Positions 36,845 through 46,372 of a DNA stretch of 64,000 bases are shown piece after piece. The notes under the pieces are model-generated. The model ran no database searches and was not told where the DNA came from. It worked only from the letters and a program-made list of their open reading frames with translations. The stretch's first letter is position 1, and the number at the start of each line of letters is the position of its first letter. The DNA comes from Gimesia algae (GTDB taxonomy: Bacteria > Planctomycetota > Planctomycetia > Planctomycetales > Planctomycetaceae): NCBI RefSeq assembly GCF_007746795.1, contig NZ_CP036343.1:2593369-2657368 (forward strand), in the 5' to 3' direction. Position numbers and translations under genes: made by a program.

Positions 36845-37912
36845 ATGCCACAGCGCTTCATCATGACCTGCTTCTTCGTTTCACTTTGCTTTGCGTCAGC
36901 AGTTGCACAGGCAGAATGGAATCACCCCCAGACAAAAAAACTGCCGCATCAGCATCTGGGCCCCTTCATTAAACTCCAGCATGGCAGCCTGCTTGCTCCG
37001 GACACTAAACAGTCTTTACTCAGCACCGATCAGGGAGCAACCTGGGAACCCACGCCCCTGTATCAGGAACCAGCAAAGTTCCATACCAGCAACGAACGCG
37101 CGCTGCTTCAGACTAAAAAAGGAACCATCGTCCTCGCCTACATGAATCTGGCTGAACGGAAATTCCACTGGAACGACAAACAGGGTGGTCCGCAATCCGA
37201 CTGTTATCTGCCCGTGTACATTGTCCGTAGTACCGATAACGGAAAATCATGGCTCCCGCCTCAGATCCTGCAGGATCATGGCTGGTGTGGCGCTGTCCGC
37301 AGCATCATTCAGACCCGCTCTGGTCGCATCATTGTTGTTGTCTCCCAGGCCATCGCCAACCCGGGTCGACACGTGATGTTGACCTATTACTCTGATGACG
37401 AAGGGGCTACCTGGAACCATAGCAACATGATTGACCTGGGTGGCTCCGGCGATCATGACGGAGCCATGGAAGGGACGATCGTCGAACTGAAGGATGGACG
37501 TATCTACGCTTTGATCCGTACGAAATTCGGACGCTTCTGGGAAGCCTTCTCCACCGATGAAGGCGCTTCCTGGCGTACCATTCGTCCTTCGCAGATCCCT
37601 GCCAGCAGTTCACCTGCGATCCTGCAGCGGCTGGAAAGTGGACGGATCGTGATGCTCTGGAACCGTTTCCGTGACCCCGAACACAAACGCGGTCGACGCG
37701 AAGAACTCTCGATCGCCTTCTCCGACGATGAATGCAAAACCTGGAGCGAACCGGTGGTCATTGCCCGCGATCTGACACCAGCCGGAAAGAAATACGAAAA
37801 CCGCGTCTCCTATCCTTACGTGACAGAAGTCACACCCGGAGAACTCTGGATTACAACGATGCAGGGCCCCGTCCGTTTGTCCCTGAAGGAAGCCGATTTC
37901 ATCGCAGAATAA
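36845..37912 (+). CDS. Secreted BNR/sialidase-like beta-propeller
   Basis: 355 residues with a signal peptide (MPQRFIMTCFFVSLCFASAV). Five Asp-boxes: STDQGATWEP, STDNGKSWLPP, SDDEGATWNHS, STDEGASWRTI, SDDECKTWSEP. It shares the GAME..I.EL.DGRI..LIRT block with the 21.8-kb protein, so they are paralogues. Third gene of the cassette, 68 bases after the lipoprotein. The substrate is not known; the family name does not prove sialidase activity. Confidence 0.85.
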   Translation: MPQRFIMTCFFVSLCFASAVAQAEWNHPQTKKLPHQHLGPFIKLQHGSLLAPDTKQSLLSTDQGATWEPTPLYQEPAKFHTSNERALLQTKKGTIVLAYMNLAERKFHWNDKQGGPQSDCYLPVYIVRSTDNGKSWLPPQILQDHGWCGAVRSIIQTRSGRIIVVVSQAIANPGRHVMLTYYSDDEGATWNHSNMIDLGGSGDHDGAMEGTIVELKDGRIYALIRTKFGRFWEAFSTDEGASWRTIRPSQIPASSSPAILQRLESGRIVMLWNRFRDPEHKRGRREELSIAFSDDECKTWSEPVVIARDLTPAGKKYENRVSYPYVTEVTPGELWITTMQGPVRLSLKEADFIAE

Positions 37913-37966
37913 ATATTCTACGACTTCAAAAGAAGTGCACCAGGCTTGATTTCGATTCTTATTTTA

Positions 37967-38443
37967 TCAACCCTCTGATTCTTCTCTGCTGTCAAATTCA
38001 TTTGAAGCCGAGGTATCTTCGACACCTTTTCCAGAGGACTTTTTCCAGCCTGGGAAATGATGTGATGCCAGCACTCCAAAAATAATGAGAGAAGTGAGCG
38101 TCGCCAGCAGATACATCCCAAAACCGACAGCAGTCCCCACGGCGGCAGTCGACCAAATGGTCGCCGCAGTCGTCAATCCAACCGTCCGACCACGGTCCCG
38201 CAGGATGATACCAGCACCTAAAAAACCTACGCCGGTCACAATATTTGCAGCGAGTCGTGATGGATCAGCTCCAGGAATATGCGACGAGACAAGGGCAAAG
38301 ACGCACGAGCCAAGCGCTACCGAAGCATAAGTTCGTATACCGGCTTCACGTCCATGCCATTCGCGTTCCCAGCCAATGAAACCACCCAATACCGCAGCGA
38401 CGAAAGCACGTACTGCGAACATCAATTCTAATTTCCAATCCAT
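37967..38443 (-). CDS. MgtC/SapB family membrane protein
   Basis: 158 residues, nearly all membrane helices: AVLGGFIGWEREWHGREAGI, then SVALGSCVFALVSS, IVTGVGFLGAGIILRDRG and LTTAATIWSTAAVGTAVGFG. The GxxIGxERE and GFLGAGxI motifs define the MgtC/SapB domain. MgtC proteins modulate membrane transport or ATPase activity under magnesium limitation. The C-terminal ACT-like domain of longer MgtC proteins is absent. Single gene on the minus strand. Confidence 0.88.
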   Translation of the reverse strand: MDWKLELMFAVRAFVAAVLGGFIGWEREWHGREAGIRTYASVALGSCVFALVSSHIPGADPSRLAANIVTGVGFLGAGIILRDRGRTVGLTTAATIWSTAAVGTAVGFGMYLLATLTSLIIFGVLASHHFPGWKKSSGKGVEDTSASNEFDSREESEG

Positions 38444-38957
38444 AATTCATACCTGACGTTTCATGTTCCTGATTCAAAACAGTCAATTTCCCATCGCAGG
38501 GCTATCCGTTTCAATACCCGATGTCAGTATCAGATCCCTCAACTTGAGAGACTTATCAAGTTTCGAATAACTTTGGATTATCACAATACAGGGTCCCGTT
38601 CAACTTAGCTTCAAAGAGAAAGCCTTTCTGGCAAAACAAATCTCACTTGCGGATACGACTGCGCCCCAAAACACTCGACAGTATCTTCATTTAATTCAGT
38701 CATCCCACCCAAACACATCAAAACAAACATATGCAATTAAACACTATTTGCGTAATTCATTCTTAGTTCTCTCTGCGCTCGATTTTCATCAATTTTAGTA
38801 CATATGTTTTAAATCCACTTTACATCTATCACTCAATCGTTTATCTACAAGAGTAAAGCGAGCAAACAGCGTATTTCGATAACACGCAACTTCCGGTTAT
38901 ATGCATTTACTTGCGTCACATCAATTATTAACGATCATTACACCAACGAGGCCCCCT
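38444..38957. other. Intergenic region upstream of the LacI regulator
   Basis: About 510 bases of AT-rich sequence without a gene. It should hold promoters for MgtC (minus) and the LacI regulator (plus), but I see no convincing box or LacI-type palindrome. Confidence 0.5.
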
Positions 38958-40055
38958 GTGAGTAAAACTGCTGAACTCGTCACAGTCAAGACGGTCGCGA
39001 AAGCAGCCGATTGCGCAGTCAGCACTGTCAGCCGTGCATTGCGAGACGATCCCTCGATTAGCGATGCAGCCAAACAACGCATTCGCCAGGTCGCTGAGTC
39101 TTTAGACTATCGCCCGCTCCGGCGTCGACGCCCGAAGAGGGAGACCAGCCACAACTCCACCAGCATCCTGACTGGTAAACGACTGCTCGTCGTCTCTTTA
39201 GGTCTGGATCGATCCCTGATCTCCCTCCCGGTAGTCAGCTCTGCCATCAGCGGCGTTGAAGACGCGTTCTCCGAACTGGGCGTTCGTTTTCAGATCGCCC
39301 ATATCCCCGACCTGCAGGCTGTCCCTGCTCACCTGGATTTCAACCAGACGGATGGCCTGTTTCTGATAGGTGCCCTGCAGGGAAAAATGCTGATCGAATC
39401 AAACAGAACGTTAATGGATCGACTCTCAAACATCCCGTCGGTCTGGCTCCTCGGACGGCCACAAGGTTGCTGGGGTGACTGTGTCGGCGCCAACGATGTG
39501 CAACTGGGTGCAAAAGCAGCCGACTATCTCGCCGATCACGGACACCAGCATGTCGCCTTCCTCAGTCCTAAACCAGATCACCTGATTATGATGAATCGCG
39601 AAACCGGTTTCGTCTCACAGGCGATGCGGCGTGGACTGGAAGTGCAACGCTTTGTCGATCCTCCCTCCCGCGGCTGGAAACTGCCGATCAAACCTCCGCT
39701 TTCCACAGACGCCGTACAGCATCTGGTTGATCAACTGTTGAATGCCAGCAAACGTCCCACAGCGATTTTCGCAGGAGCAGACAGTGTCGCGGCTGTCGTC
39801 TATGGATCTCTGGCCCGCCGCGGAATCAAAGTGGGTGAAGAGATCAGTGTCATTTCAGGCAACAATGACCACGCATTTATTACCGGCCTGTATCCACAAC
39901 TGACCACGTTTGACATTCACGCGCATGACATCGGTCGCCTGGCAGTCCGGCAGCTGGAAACCCGCCTGACAATGTACAACTCCATTGCCAATGTTGACTT
40001 AACTCTCGAACCACATTTGACTCCAGGCGAATCAGTCCGCCAGCTCAACAGCTAA
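38958..40055 (+). CDS. LacI family transcriptional regulator
   Basis: About 365 residues from GTG 38958, which is preceded by GAGG; an ATG 57 bases upstream is possible. The LacI DNA-binding domain is at the N-terminus (VKTVAKAADCAVSTVSRALR, SDAAKQRIRQVAESLDYRP). A periplasmic-binding-protein-like sugar-binding domain follows (LLVVSLGLDRSLISLPVVSS, GHQHVAFLSPK, TAIFAGADSVAAVVY). The downstream genes (isomerase-like, PSD1, DUF1501) on the same strand are its likely targets. Confidence 0.9.
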   Translation: MSKTAELVTVKTVAKAADCAVSTVSRALRDDPSISDAAKQRIRQVAESLDYRPLRRRRPKRETSHNSTSILTGKRLLVVSLGLDRSLISLPVVSSAISGVEDAFSELGVRFQIAHIPDLQAVPAHLDFNQTDGLFLIGALQGKMLIESNRTLMDRLSNIPSVWLLGRPQGCWGDCVGANDVQLGAKAADYLADHGHQHVAFLSPKPDHLIMMNRETGFVSQAMRRGLEVQRFVDPPSRGWKLPIKPPLSTDAVQHLVDQLLNASKRPTAIFAGADSVAAVVYGSLARRGIKVGEEISVISGNNDHAFITGLYPQLTTFDIHAHDIGRLAVRQLETRLTMYNSIANVDLTLEPHLTPGESVRQLNS

Positions 40056-40091
40056 CTTACATCATTCTGCAACCATTGAGGAAATCCCGAT

Positions 40092-41036
40092 ATGCAGCCG
40101 CTCAACAGACGTCAGTTTCTCACCACCGCCAGTGCCGGTGCCGGCACCGCTGGTCTACTGGGGCTCAACAGATTACAGGCAGAAAAACCAGCCAAACCGG
40201 AACTCACGCTCGGCTTCAGCCTGTATGGCATGCCCCACATGAAAACCGAAGAAGCACTCCACATCGTCGCCGACATCGGCTATGACTCGGTGGAACTGAC
40301 TCTCATGGATGACTGGGATGCCACACCTGCCAAACTGAATGCCGAACGTCGGGCAGCAGTCTCCAAAACACTTGACGAAACCGGTTTAAAACTGACTTCA
40401 TTAATGGAGCACTGTAACCTGACCGGTTCCAAAGCCAGTCAGCAGAAAGTAATCGAACGCCTCAAACAGACCGCCGAACTGGGACATGATCTGCGACCAG
40501 CACAGCCACCACTCATCGAAACAGTAGCCGGCAGTGGTAAATGGGATGCCCTCAAAAATGAAATGCGAGATAACCTGGGAGAATGGGCCAAAGTCGCCGC
40601 CAGTACGAAAACCATCATCGCCGTCAAGCCACATCGGGGCGGAGTAGTGGATCACCCTGACCAGGGAGTCTGGCTGGTCGAACAGATCAACAGCCCCTGG
40701 ATTCGCCTCGATTATGACTACAGCCACTTTACGCATCGAAATATCTCTCTGAAAGAGTCGCTGCAAACCATGCTGCCTTACACCAGTTTCATCCAGGTTA
40801 AAGACACTGTCATGAAAAATGGTAAGGTTAGCTTTGCGCTGCCCGGTGAAAGTGGTGAGATCGACTACGTTCGCCTGCTTAAACTGGCCGTCGCAGGCGG
40901 CTACCGGGGAGATATCTGCTGCGAAGTCAGCAGTATGGTCTTCCGCCAGAAAGGCTACGATCCCGTTGCTGCTGCTAAAACCTGCTACCAGAACCTGGCC
41001 CCCGCTTTCAAACAGGCGGGAATTGCACGAGGTTAA
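40092..41036 (+). CDS. Tat-exported sugar isomerase/epimerase-like TIM-barrel protein
   Basis: 314 residues. The N-terminus LNRRQFLTTASAGAGTAGLL is a clear twin-arginine signal. The rest is an AP-endonuclease-2/xylose-isomerase-like TIM barrel (IVADIGYDSVELTL, RLDYDYSHF, RGDICCEVSS). Family members act on sugars or inositols; the substrate here is unknown and the export signal places it outside the cytoplasm. It lies 36 bases after the LacI gene and about 35 bases before the PSD1 gene. Confidence 0.85.
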   Translation: MQPLNRRQFLTTASAGAGTAGLLGLNRLQAEKPAKPELTLGFSLYGMPHMKTEEALHIVADIGYDSVELTLMDDWDATPAKLNAERRAAVSKTLDETGLKLTSLMEHCNLTGSKASQQKVIERLKQTAELGHDLRPAQPPLIETVAGSGKWDALKNEMRDNLGEWAKVAASTKTIIAVKPHRGGVVDHPDQGVWLVEQINSPWIRLDYDYSHFTHRNISLKESLQTMLPYTSFIQVKDTVMKNGKVSFALPGESGEIDYVRLLKLAVAGGYRGDICCEVSSMVFRQKGYDPVAAAKTCYQNLAPAFKQAGIARG

Positions 41037-41071
41037 ACCATTTTCAGAACTTGAGCACAAATGATTCCTCT

Positions 41072-43618
41072 ATGACTCAGCACAAACAAATTCAACGACT
41101 TGTTCTGACACTGGCAGTATCTTTCAGTCTGCTCTGTTCTGTGCGCGCAGCAGAACCTGTGAAGCCTGATGCCAGCCAGCTTGAATTCTTCGAACAGCAT
41201 ATTCGTCCTGTGCTGATCGAGAAATGTGCGGACTGCCACTCAGGTGATGCCGACGCCGAAAGTACTCTTGCCGTCCACTCTCGCGCAGCTCTCATGAAAG
41301 GCGGTGATTACGGCCCCGCGATTCTTCCCGGAAATGCGCAACAGAGCCTGTTGTTTCAATCCATCCAGCGGACACACAAAGCTCTGAAAATGCCCCCTGA
41401 TGCAGAGGAGAAACTGAAACCGGAAACCATTGCCCATTTCAAACGCTGGATTGACGGGGGTGCTCCCTGGCCTGCTGAAAAACCAAAACCACTTCCGACA
41501 TCACAAAAAAACAAAGCACAGAAACTGACTACCTCACACTGGTGTTTTCTACCGCGAACAACAGTCGCTCCCCCCGCCGTCAACAATCCCCAATGGTCGG
41601 CATCTCCCATAGATCGCTTTGTCTACGCACGACTGCAGAAAGAAAATCTTAAACCGGTCGACCTCGCTCCCCGGAGAACCTTAATCAGACGCGCTACCTT
41701 CGATCTCACAGGACTGCCTCCCACGCCACAGGAAGTCAAAGAGTTCCGGAACGACACGGCATCTGATCAGACAGCGTTTGCAAAGGTCATCGATCGACTG
41801 CTGGCATCACCGGCGTACGGCGAGCGCTGGGGACGTCACTGGCTCAATGTCGCGCGCTATGCAGACACACAGGGCGATGTGGGTGATTTCCCCATTCCCG
41901 GCGCGTACCTCTATCGTAACTGGGTCATTGATGCGTTCAACGCCGATCTCCCCTATGATCAGTTTCTGAAAGCCCAGCTCGCCGGAGATATCTTGGCAGA
42001 ACGGGAAGCCGATCCAAAACAGGCACAGCAGCTCAAAATCGCGACAGGCTTCATCGCGCTCTCTCGACGCTTCGGAAATACACGCTATGAAGACCAGAAC
42101 CTGACCATCGATGATACCATCGACACCGTCGGGCGGGGCATCATGGGCGTTACTTTAAAGTGTGCACGCTGTCATGACCACAAATTCGATCCGATGCTGG
42201 CCACCGATTACTACGGCCTCTACGGTATTTTTGAAAGCACGCTTTATCCCAGCATGGGTGCTTCCAATCAACCCTCACCCACACAACTCGTCTCTGCAGA
42301 GAACGATCCCGACTCGCAACAGAAAATCGACGAATACTGGGATTTGCTCAGCTATTATCAACATCAGATTCGCAATCACTTCCGTCCCTGGTTAAAGCCG
42401 ACTCTCGAAGAATACAAAGAAGTCACCGCTCAAATCGAAGCAGCGAAAAAAGCGGGAAACCCGACAGACAAACTTGAACTGCGCCGTCAGAAACTTCTGG
42501 CGACACACAAAGGCAAATTCAGGGAACTCATGCTGCACGGTTTACCCTGGCTCAAAGCCGAAAAAGCCCGAATGGTGAAAGAACCTCCCGCGGAAATGCT
42601 GTATGCGGTCATCGATGGCAAGCCCCACCACTCCCGACTGCATCGACGCGGCAATCCGGAAAATCCAGGAGACATCGTTCCCCGCCAGTTCATCAACGTC
42701 ATCTCCAATTCAAAACCGGAGATCGATAAAACGGAATCCGGTCGCGAAGAACTGGCCGACTGGCTCACCGCCCCGGCACATCCCCTGACCGCACGCGTCA
42801 TCGTCAATCGGCTCTGGTATCACCACTTCGGACAGGGGCTCGTCAAAACAGTCGATAACTTTGGTGTCCTCGGCGATACCCCGTCTCACCCGCAACTGCT
42901 AGATTACCTCGCCGGTCAACTGATTGAACAACAATGGTCGCTCAAAGCCCTGCATCGTCAAATCATGTTGAGCCGCGTCTATCGACTCGACAGCCGTGAT
43001 CTCACCGAAAATATGAACCGTGATCCAGACAACGTGTATCTCTGGCAGCATTCCCGTAGACGGCTGGATGCCGAATCCATCCGAGACGCCCTGCTTTCAG
43101 TCTCTGGCGAACTTGATCGCGAACAGGGGGGACCGCATCCCTTCATCCCCTGGCACAAAAAAGGATACAGCCTGAATCGTCCGTTCCATGAGGACTTTCC
43201 TACCAAGAAACGCAGTGTCTATCTGATGACGCAGAGACTCTATAAACACCCGTTCCTCGGACGATTCAATGGACCGGAAACCAATGAAACTTCGGGAACT
43301 CGGGACAGCTCCCATCTGCCGACACAGGCGCTTTACCTGATGAATGCACCACTCCTTCCCGAACTGGCAGCAGCATTTGGCAAACGAATCCAACAGGCAG
43401 CAGCGACAGAAGAATCGCAGATCATTCAGGCGTACCAGCTCGCCTTCTGTCGCAACCCGACCGCTGCAGAGTTGTCAGAAGCAGCGCAGTTTCTGGAATA
43501 CTATCGCGAGGAATTAAAAACAGAACGATCAGATAAAGACACGAAAACCAACCAGATTGCCTGGGCAGGGCTCGCGAAAGTCCTGCTCACGAGTAACGAG
43601 TTCTTTTTTATCGATTAA
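41072..43618 (+). CDS. PSD1/PSCyt cytochrome-type protein
   Basis: 848 residues from ATG 41072 (MTQHKQIQRLVL); a TTG 21 bases upstream is an alternative. Signal peptide ending near SVRAAE. PSCyt1 haem motif CADCHSGD, PSCyt2/DUF1549 with CARCHDHKFDP, then PSD1/DUF1553 (ARVIVNRLWYHHFGQGLV, NFGVLGDTPSHP). It lacks the LamG domain of the 4.3-kb paralogue. Followed after 40 bases by its DUF1501 partner. Confidence 0.9.
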   Translation: MTQHKQIQRLVLTLAVSFSLLCSVRAAEPVKPDASQLEFFEQHIRPVLIEKCADCHSGDADAESTLAVHSRAALMKGGDYGPAILPGNAQQSLLFQSIQRTHKALKMPPDAEEKLKPETIAHFKRWIDGGAPWPAEKPKPLPTSQKNKAQKLTTSHWCFLPRTTVAPPAVNNPQWSASPIDRFVYARLQKENLKPVDLAPRRTLIRRATFDLTGLPPTPQEVKEFRNDTASDQTAFAKVIDRLLASPAYGERWGRHWLNVARYADTQGDVGDFPIPGAYLYRNWVIDAFNADLPYDQFLKAQLAGDILAEREADPKQAQQLKIATGFIALSRRFGNTRYEDQNLTIDDTIDTVGRGIMGVTLKCARCHDHKFDPMLATDYYGLYGIFESTLYPSMGASNQPSPTQLVSAENDPDSQQKIDEYWDLLSYYQHQIRNHFRPWLKPTLEEYKEVTAQIEAAKKAGNPTDKLELRRQKLLATHKGKFRELMLHGLPWLKAEKARMVKEPPAEMLYAVIDGKPHHSRLHRRGNPENPGDIVPRQFINVISNSKPEIDKTESGREELADWLTAPAHPLTARVIVNRLWYHHFGQGLVKTVDNFGVLGDTPSHPQLLDYLAGQLIEQQWSLKALHRQIMLSRVYRLDSRDLTENMNRDPDNVYLWQHSRRRLDAESIRDALLSVSGELDREQGGPHPFIPWHKKGYSLNRPFHEDFPTKKRSVYLMTQRLYKHPFLGRFNGPETNETSGTRDSSHLPTQALYLMNAPLLPELAAAFGKRIQQAAATEESQIIQAYQLAFCRNPTAAELSEAAQFLEYYREELKTERSDKDTKTNQIAWAGLAKVLLTSNEFFFID

Positions 43619-43658
43619 TGTTTAACGTCTGGAATTGAAAACGATCAGGTTCGAACTA

Positions 43659-45047
43659 ATGCACGACTCATCCTTATCCTCACGTCGTCAGCTTCTGCAG
43701 GCAGGACTCGGTACAGCCGCCGGGCTCGCCTTGCCGATAACACTGTCCGCAGGTCTGGAATTGCCTCATCATCGCCCGGCAGCCAAACATGTCATCATGC
43801 TGTACATGTCAGGCGGTTATTCGCATGTTGACACGTTTGACCCCAAACCCGAACTGACCAGACAACATGATCAGTCAATCGGTGATGAAAACAAAGCCGC
43901 CGTCTCCGGGCAGCCAATTGTCGAACGCTACTTGAAAGCGCCGCTATGGAAATTTCGCCCCAATCAGGAATGTGGTACGGAAGTCAGTGACCTGTTTCCT
44001 CACATTCGCGAGATCATGCATGAGACGGCTCTCATCCGCTCGATGAACTGTGATCATCGCGATCACGGCGAAGCCACGCTCCAACTGCATACAGGCAGCA
44101 CCACAGCCGCCATGCCCGGTATCGGTGCCTGGTTAAGTTACGGGCTGAAATCATTCAACCCGAATCTGCCTTCGCATGTCGTCATTTCAGAACATCGTCC
44201 CTACAATGGTCCCCAGCTCTGGGACTCCAACTTCCTGCCCGCTGCCAATACAGGCGTACGCGTGGTTCCCGGCGATGATCCGATCCCGTTTCTCAAGTCG
44301 CCCACTTCACAGTCTCGTCAGCAGTTGGAACTTGCTTTGTTGAGAAAGATGAATCAGCGTCACTTCAGTCAGCGTGATCACGATGCCCAACTGGCAGGCC
44401 GCATGTCGACGTTCGCCACGGCCGCCGGTCTGCAGAAACAGGCTCCCGAAGCACTTGATTTATCAAAAGAAAGCAGTACCACGCTCAAACTTTATGGTGC
44501 CGACAAAAAAGATCAGTCGAGCTACGCCGCGCAATGTATTATGGCACGTCGACTGGTTGAACGGGGAGTCCGCTTTGTCGAGATCATCGACGCCGTCGGT
44601 GCCTGCCGAGACAACTGGGATGCCGCCCACCGCGATATCGCTTCCCACGAAAAATATGCCCGCCGTGTCGACCAGCCGGTCGCCGCTTTACTACAGGATC
44701 TGAAACAACGCGGCCTGCTGCAGGATACGCTGCTGGTCTTCTGCACCGAATTCGGCCGAACTCCCTGGGCCCAGGATGGCAAAGGAACCAAATCGCGCAA
44801 CCATCACCCGGAAGCCTTTTCCTGCTGGCTCGCTGGCGGCAATGTCCGCGGCGGCGTGATTCACGGGCAGACCGACGACATCGGCAATTATGTCGTGAAA
44901 GACCTGGTGCACGTGCACGACTTTCACGCCACCATTCTGCATATCATGGGACTGGACCACGAAAAACTGACCTACCGCCACGCAGGTCGTGACTTCCGAC
45001 TGACCGATGTGCATGGACACGTCGTCAAACAAATACTCCACTCCTAA
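43659..45047 (+). CDS. DUF1501 domain protein (Tat-exported)
   Basis: 462 residues from ATG 43659 (MHDSSLSSRRQLLQAG), a twin-arginine type leader. The family block HVIMLYMSGGYSHVDTFDPK, the late FCTEFGRTP and the end GLDHEKLTYRHAGRD are present. Sulfatase/alkaline-phosphatase-like fold, function unknown. Partner of the preceding PSD1 gene; last clear member of the LacI-linked unit. Confidence 0.9.
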   Translation: MHDSSLSSRRQLLQAGLGTAAGLALPITLSAGLELPHHRPAAKHVIMLYMSGGYSHVDTFDPKPELTRQHDQSIGDENKAAVSGQPIVERYLKAPLWKFRPNQECGTEVSDLFPHIREIMHETALIRSMNCDHRDHGEATLQLHTGSTTAAMPGIGAWLSYGLKSFNPNLPSHVVISEHRPYNGPQLWDSNFLPAANTGVRVVPGDDPIPFLKSPTSQSRQQLELALLRKMNQRHFSQRDHDAQLAGRMSTFATAAGLQKQAPEALDLSKESSTTLKLYGADKKDQSSYAAQCIMARRLVERGVRFVEIIDAVGACRDNWDAAHRDIASHEKYARRVDQPVAALLQDLKQRGLLQDTLLVFCTEFGRTPWAQDGKGTKSRNHHPEAFSCWLAGGNVRGGVIHGQTDDIGNYVVKDLVHVHDFHATILHIMGLDHEKLTYRHAGRDFRLTDVHGHVVKQILHS

Positions 45048-45253
45048 AACCTCATTTCTGTAAAACAGGCAACGGCTGGCGTTTTTTTCGACAGCACTGA
45101 TGTTTTTTTCAACGCTCCTTCTGAAACAAAATCACTGACTTTTGAATTTTGTCTCCCTATACTGAAGTGGGCTGCCGCATCTCAAATCGGAACAGCTTTT
45201 GCGGCTTCTTTAAGAAAAACACCTCTCAGTAATCATATTCTGGAGCATTAAAA

Positions 45254-46369
45254 ATGAACTGGTTTCTTCGCCTGATGATTATCGGCTGTCTCTGTTGGAA
45301 TGTCAGCCCTCTCTCAGCAGCAGGCCCGGATGCAGCAGAGCTAAAAGCATCGCGTGACAAAGCGATCAACTTCTTAAAGAACTCACAGAACGAAGATGGC
45401 ACCTGGACCTTCAGTGAAGCGGCGGGAATCTCGGCTCTGGTCACATCTGCTCTGATTGAATCAGGAGTTCCGCTAAGCGACCCGACAGTAGACAAGGCAT
45501 TAAAAAAACTGGTCTCCTTCTGCCAGGAAGATGGCCGTATCTGCTCTGCCCGCAGCCAGCACTCCGGTTATGAAACGGCTGTCGCCTTGATGGCGTTACA
45601 GGATGCCAACCAGTCAGGCAAGTACACGCCTCAGATCAAAAAAGCAGAACAGTTTCTCCGCAGCCTGCAGTTTGACGAAAGCAAAGACGTCAAACCCAGC
45701 GACCTGGAATATGGTGGCGCAGGTTATGGTCCGGATGGAGGCCGCCCTGATCTGTCGAATACCGTCTTCATGATTGAAGCCCTTAAAGCCGCTGGCGCGA
45801 AAGCCGATGATCCCGATATTCAGAAAGCACTCACTTTCGTTTCCCGTTGTCAGAATCTCGAAAGCGAATTCAATACTTCCCCGGCTGCCGCCAAAGTCAA
45901 TGACGGAGGTTTTTATTATAATGTCTCAGCCGGCGGTGCCTCACCCTCAGGAAAAAATCAAGATGGAGGCCTCCGCTCCTATGGCAGCATGACTTATGCC
46001 GGTCTGAAAAGCATGATCTACGCCGGGCTGACTCCCAAAGATCCTCGCGTCAAAGCAGCCCTTGACTGGATTCAGAAAAACTACACCGTCGAAAACAATC
46101 CCGGCATGGGAGATAACGGCCTCTACTACTATTACCAGCTGTTTGCCAAAGCCCTCGACACTGCGGAGCTGAAACAGGTCAAAGACAGCACAGGCCAGGA
46201 ACACGACTGGCGCAAAGAACTTGCCAGTCACCTGTTGAAAATCCAGCAGGAAAACGGCAGCTGGGTCAACTCCAAATCCAATCGCTGGTTTGAAGGAGAC
46301 CCGAACCTTGTGACCGCTTATTCGCTGCTCGCGTTGAAGAACTGTGAACCCACGCCAGCGGCTGACTGA
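45254..46369 (+). CDS. Secreted prenyltransferase/squalene-oxidase-repeat protein
   Basis: 371 residues with a signal peptide (MNWFLRLMIIGCLCWNVSPL). Alpha-alpha toroid repeats with the QNxDGxW pattern: LKNSQNEDGTWTF near residue 45 and LLKIQQENGSWVNS near the end, plus GGAGYGPDGGRPDLSNT. This fold occurs in terpene cyclases, prenyltransferases and complement-type domains. The exported planctomycete versions lack a known activity and I see no DxDD cyclase motif. It starts 206 bases after the DUF1501 gene and may have its own promoter. Confidence 0.82.
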   Translation: MNWFLRLMIIGCLCWNVSPLSAAGPDAAELKASRDKAINFLKNSQNEDGTWTFSEAAGISALVTSALIESGVPLSDPTVDKALKKLVSFCQEDGRICSARSQHSGYETAVALMALQDANQSGKYTPQIKKAEQFLRSLQFDESKDVKPSDLEYGGAGYGPDGGRPDLSNTVFMIEALKAAGAKADDPDIQKALTFVSRCQNLESEFNTSPAAAKVNDGGFYYNVSAGGASPSGKNQDGGLRSYGSMTYAGLKSMIYAGLTPKDPRVKAALDWIQKNYTVENNPGMGDNGLYYYYQLFAKALDTAELKQVKDSTGQEHDWRKELASHLLKIQQENGSWVNSKSNRWFEGDPNLVTAYSLLALKNCEPTPAAD

Positions 46370-46372
46370 CGA

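Noticed and set aside
16835-37912. Calling the BNR proteins true sialidases
   Set aside because: Asp-boxes only show a propeller fold; the catalytic arginine triad and RIP motif cannot be confirmed by eye.
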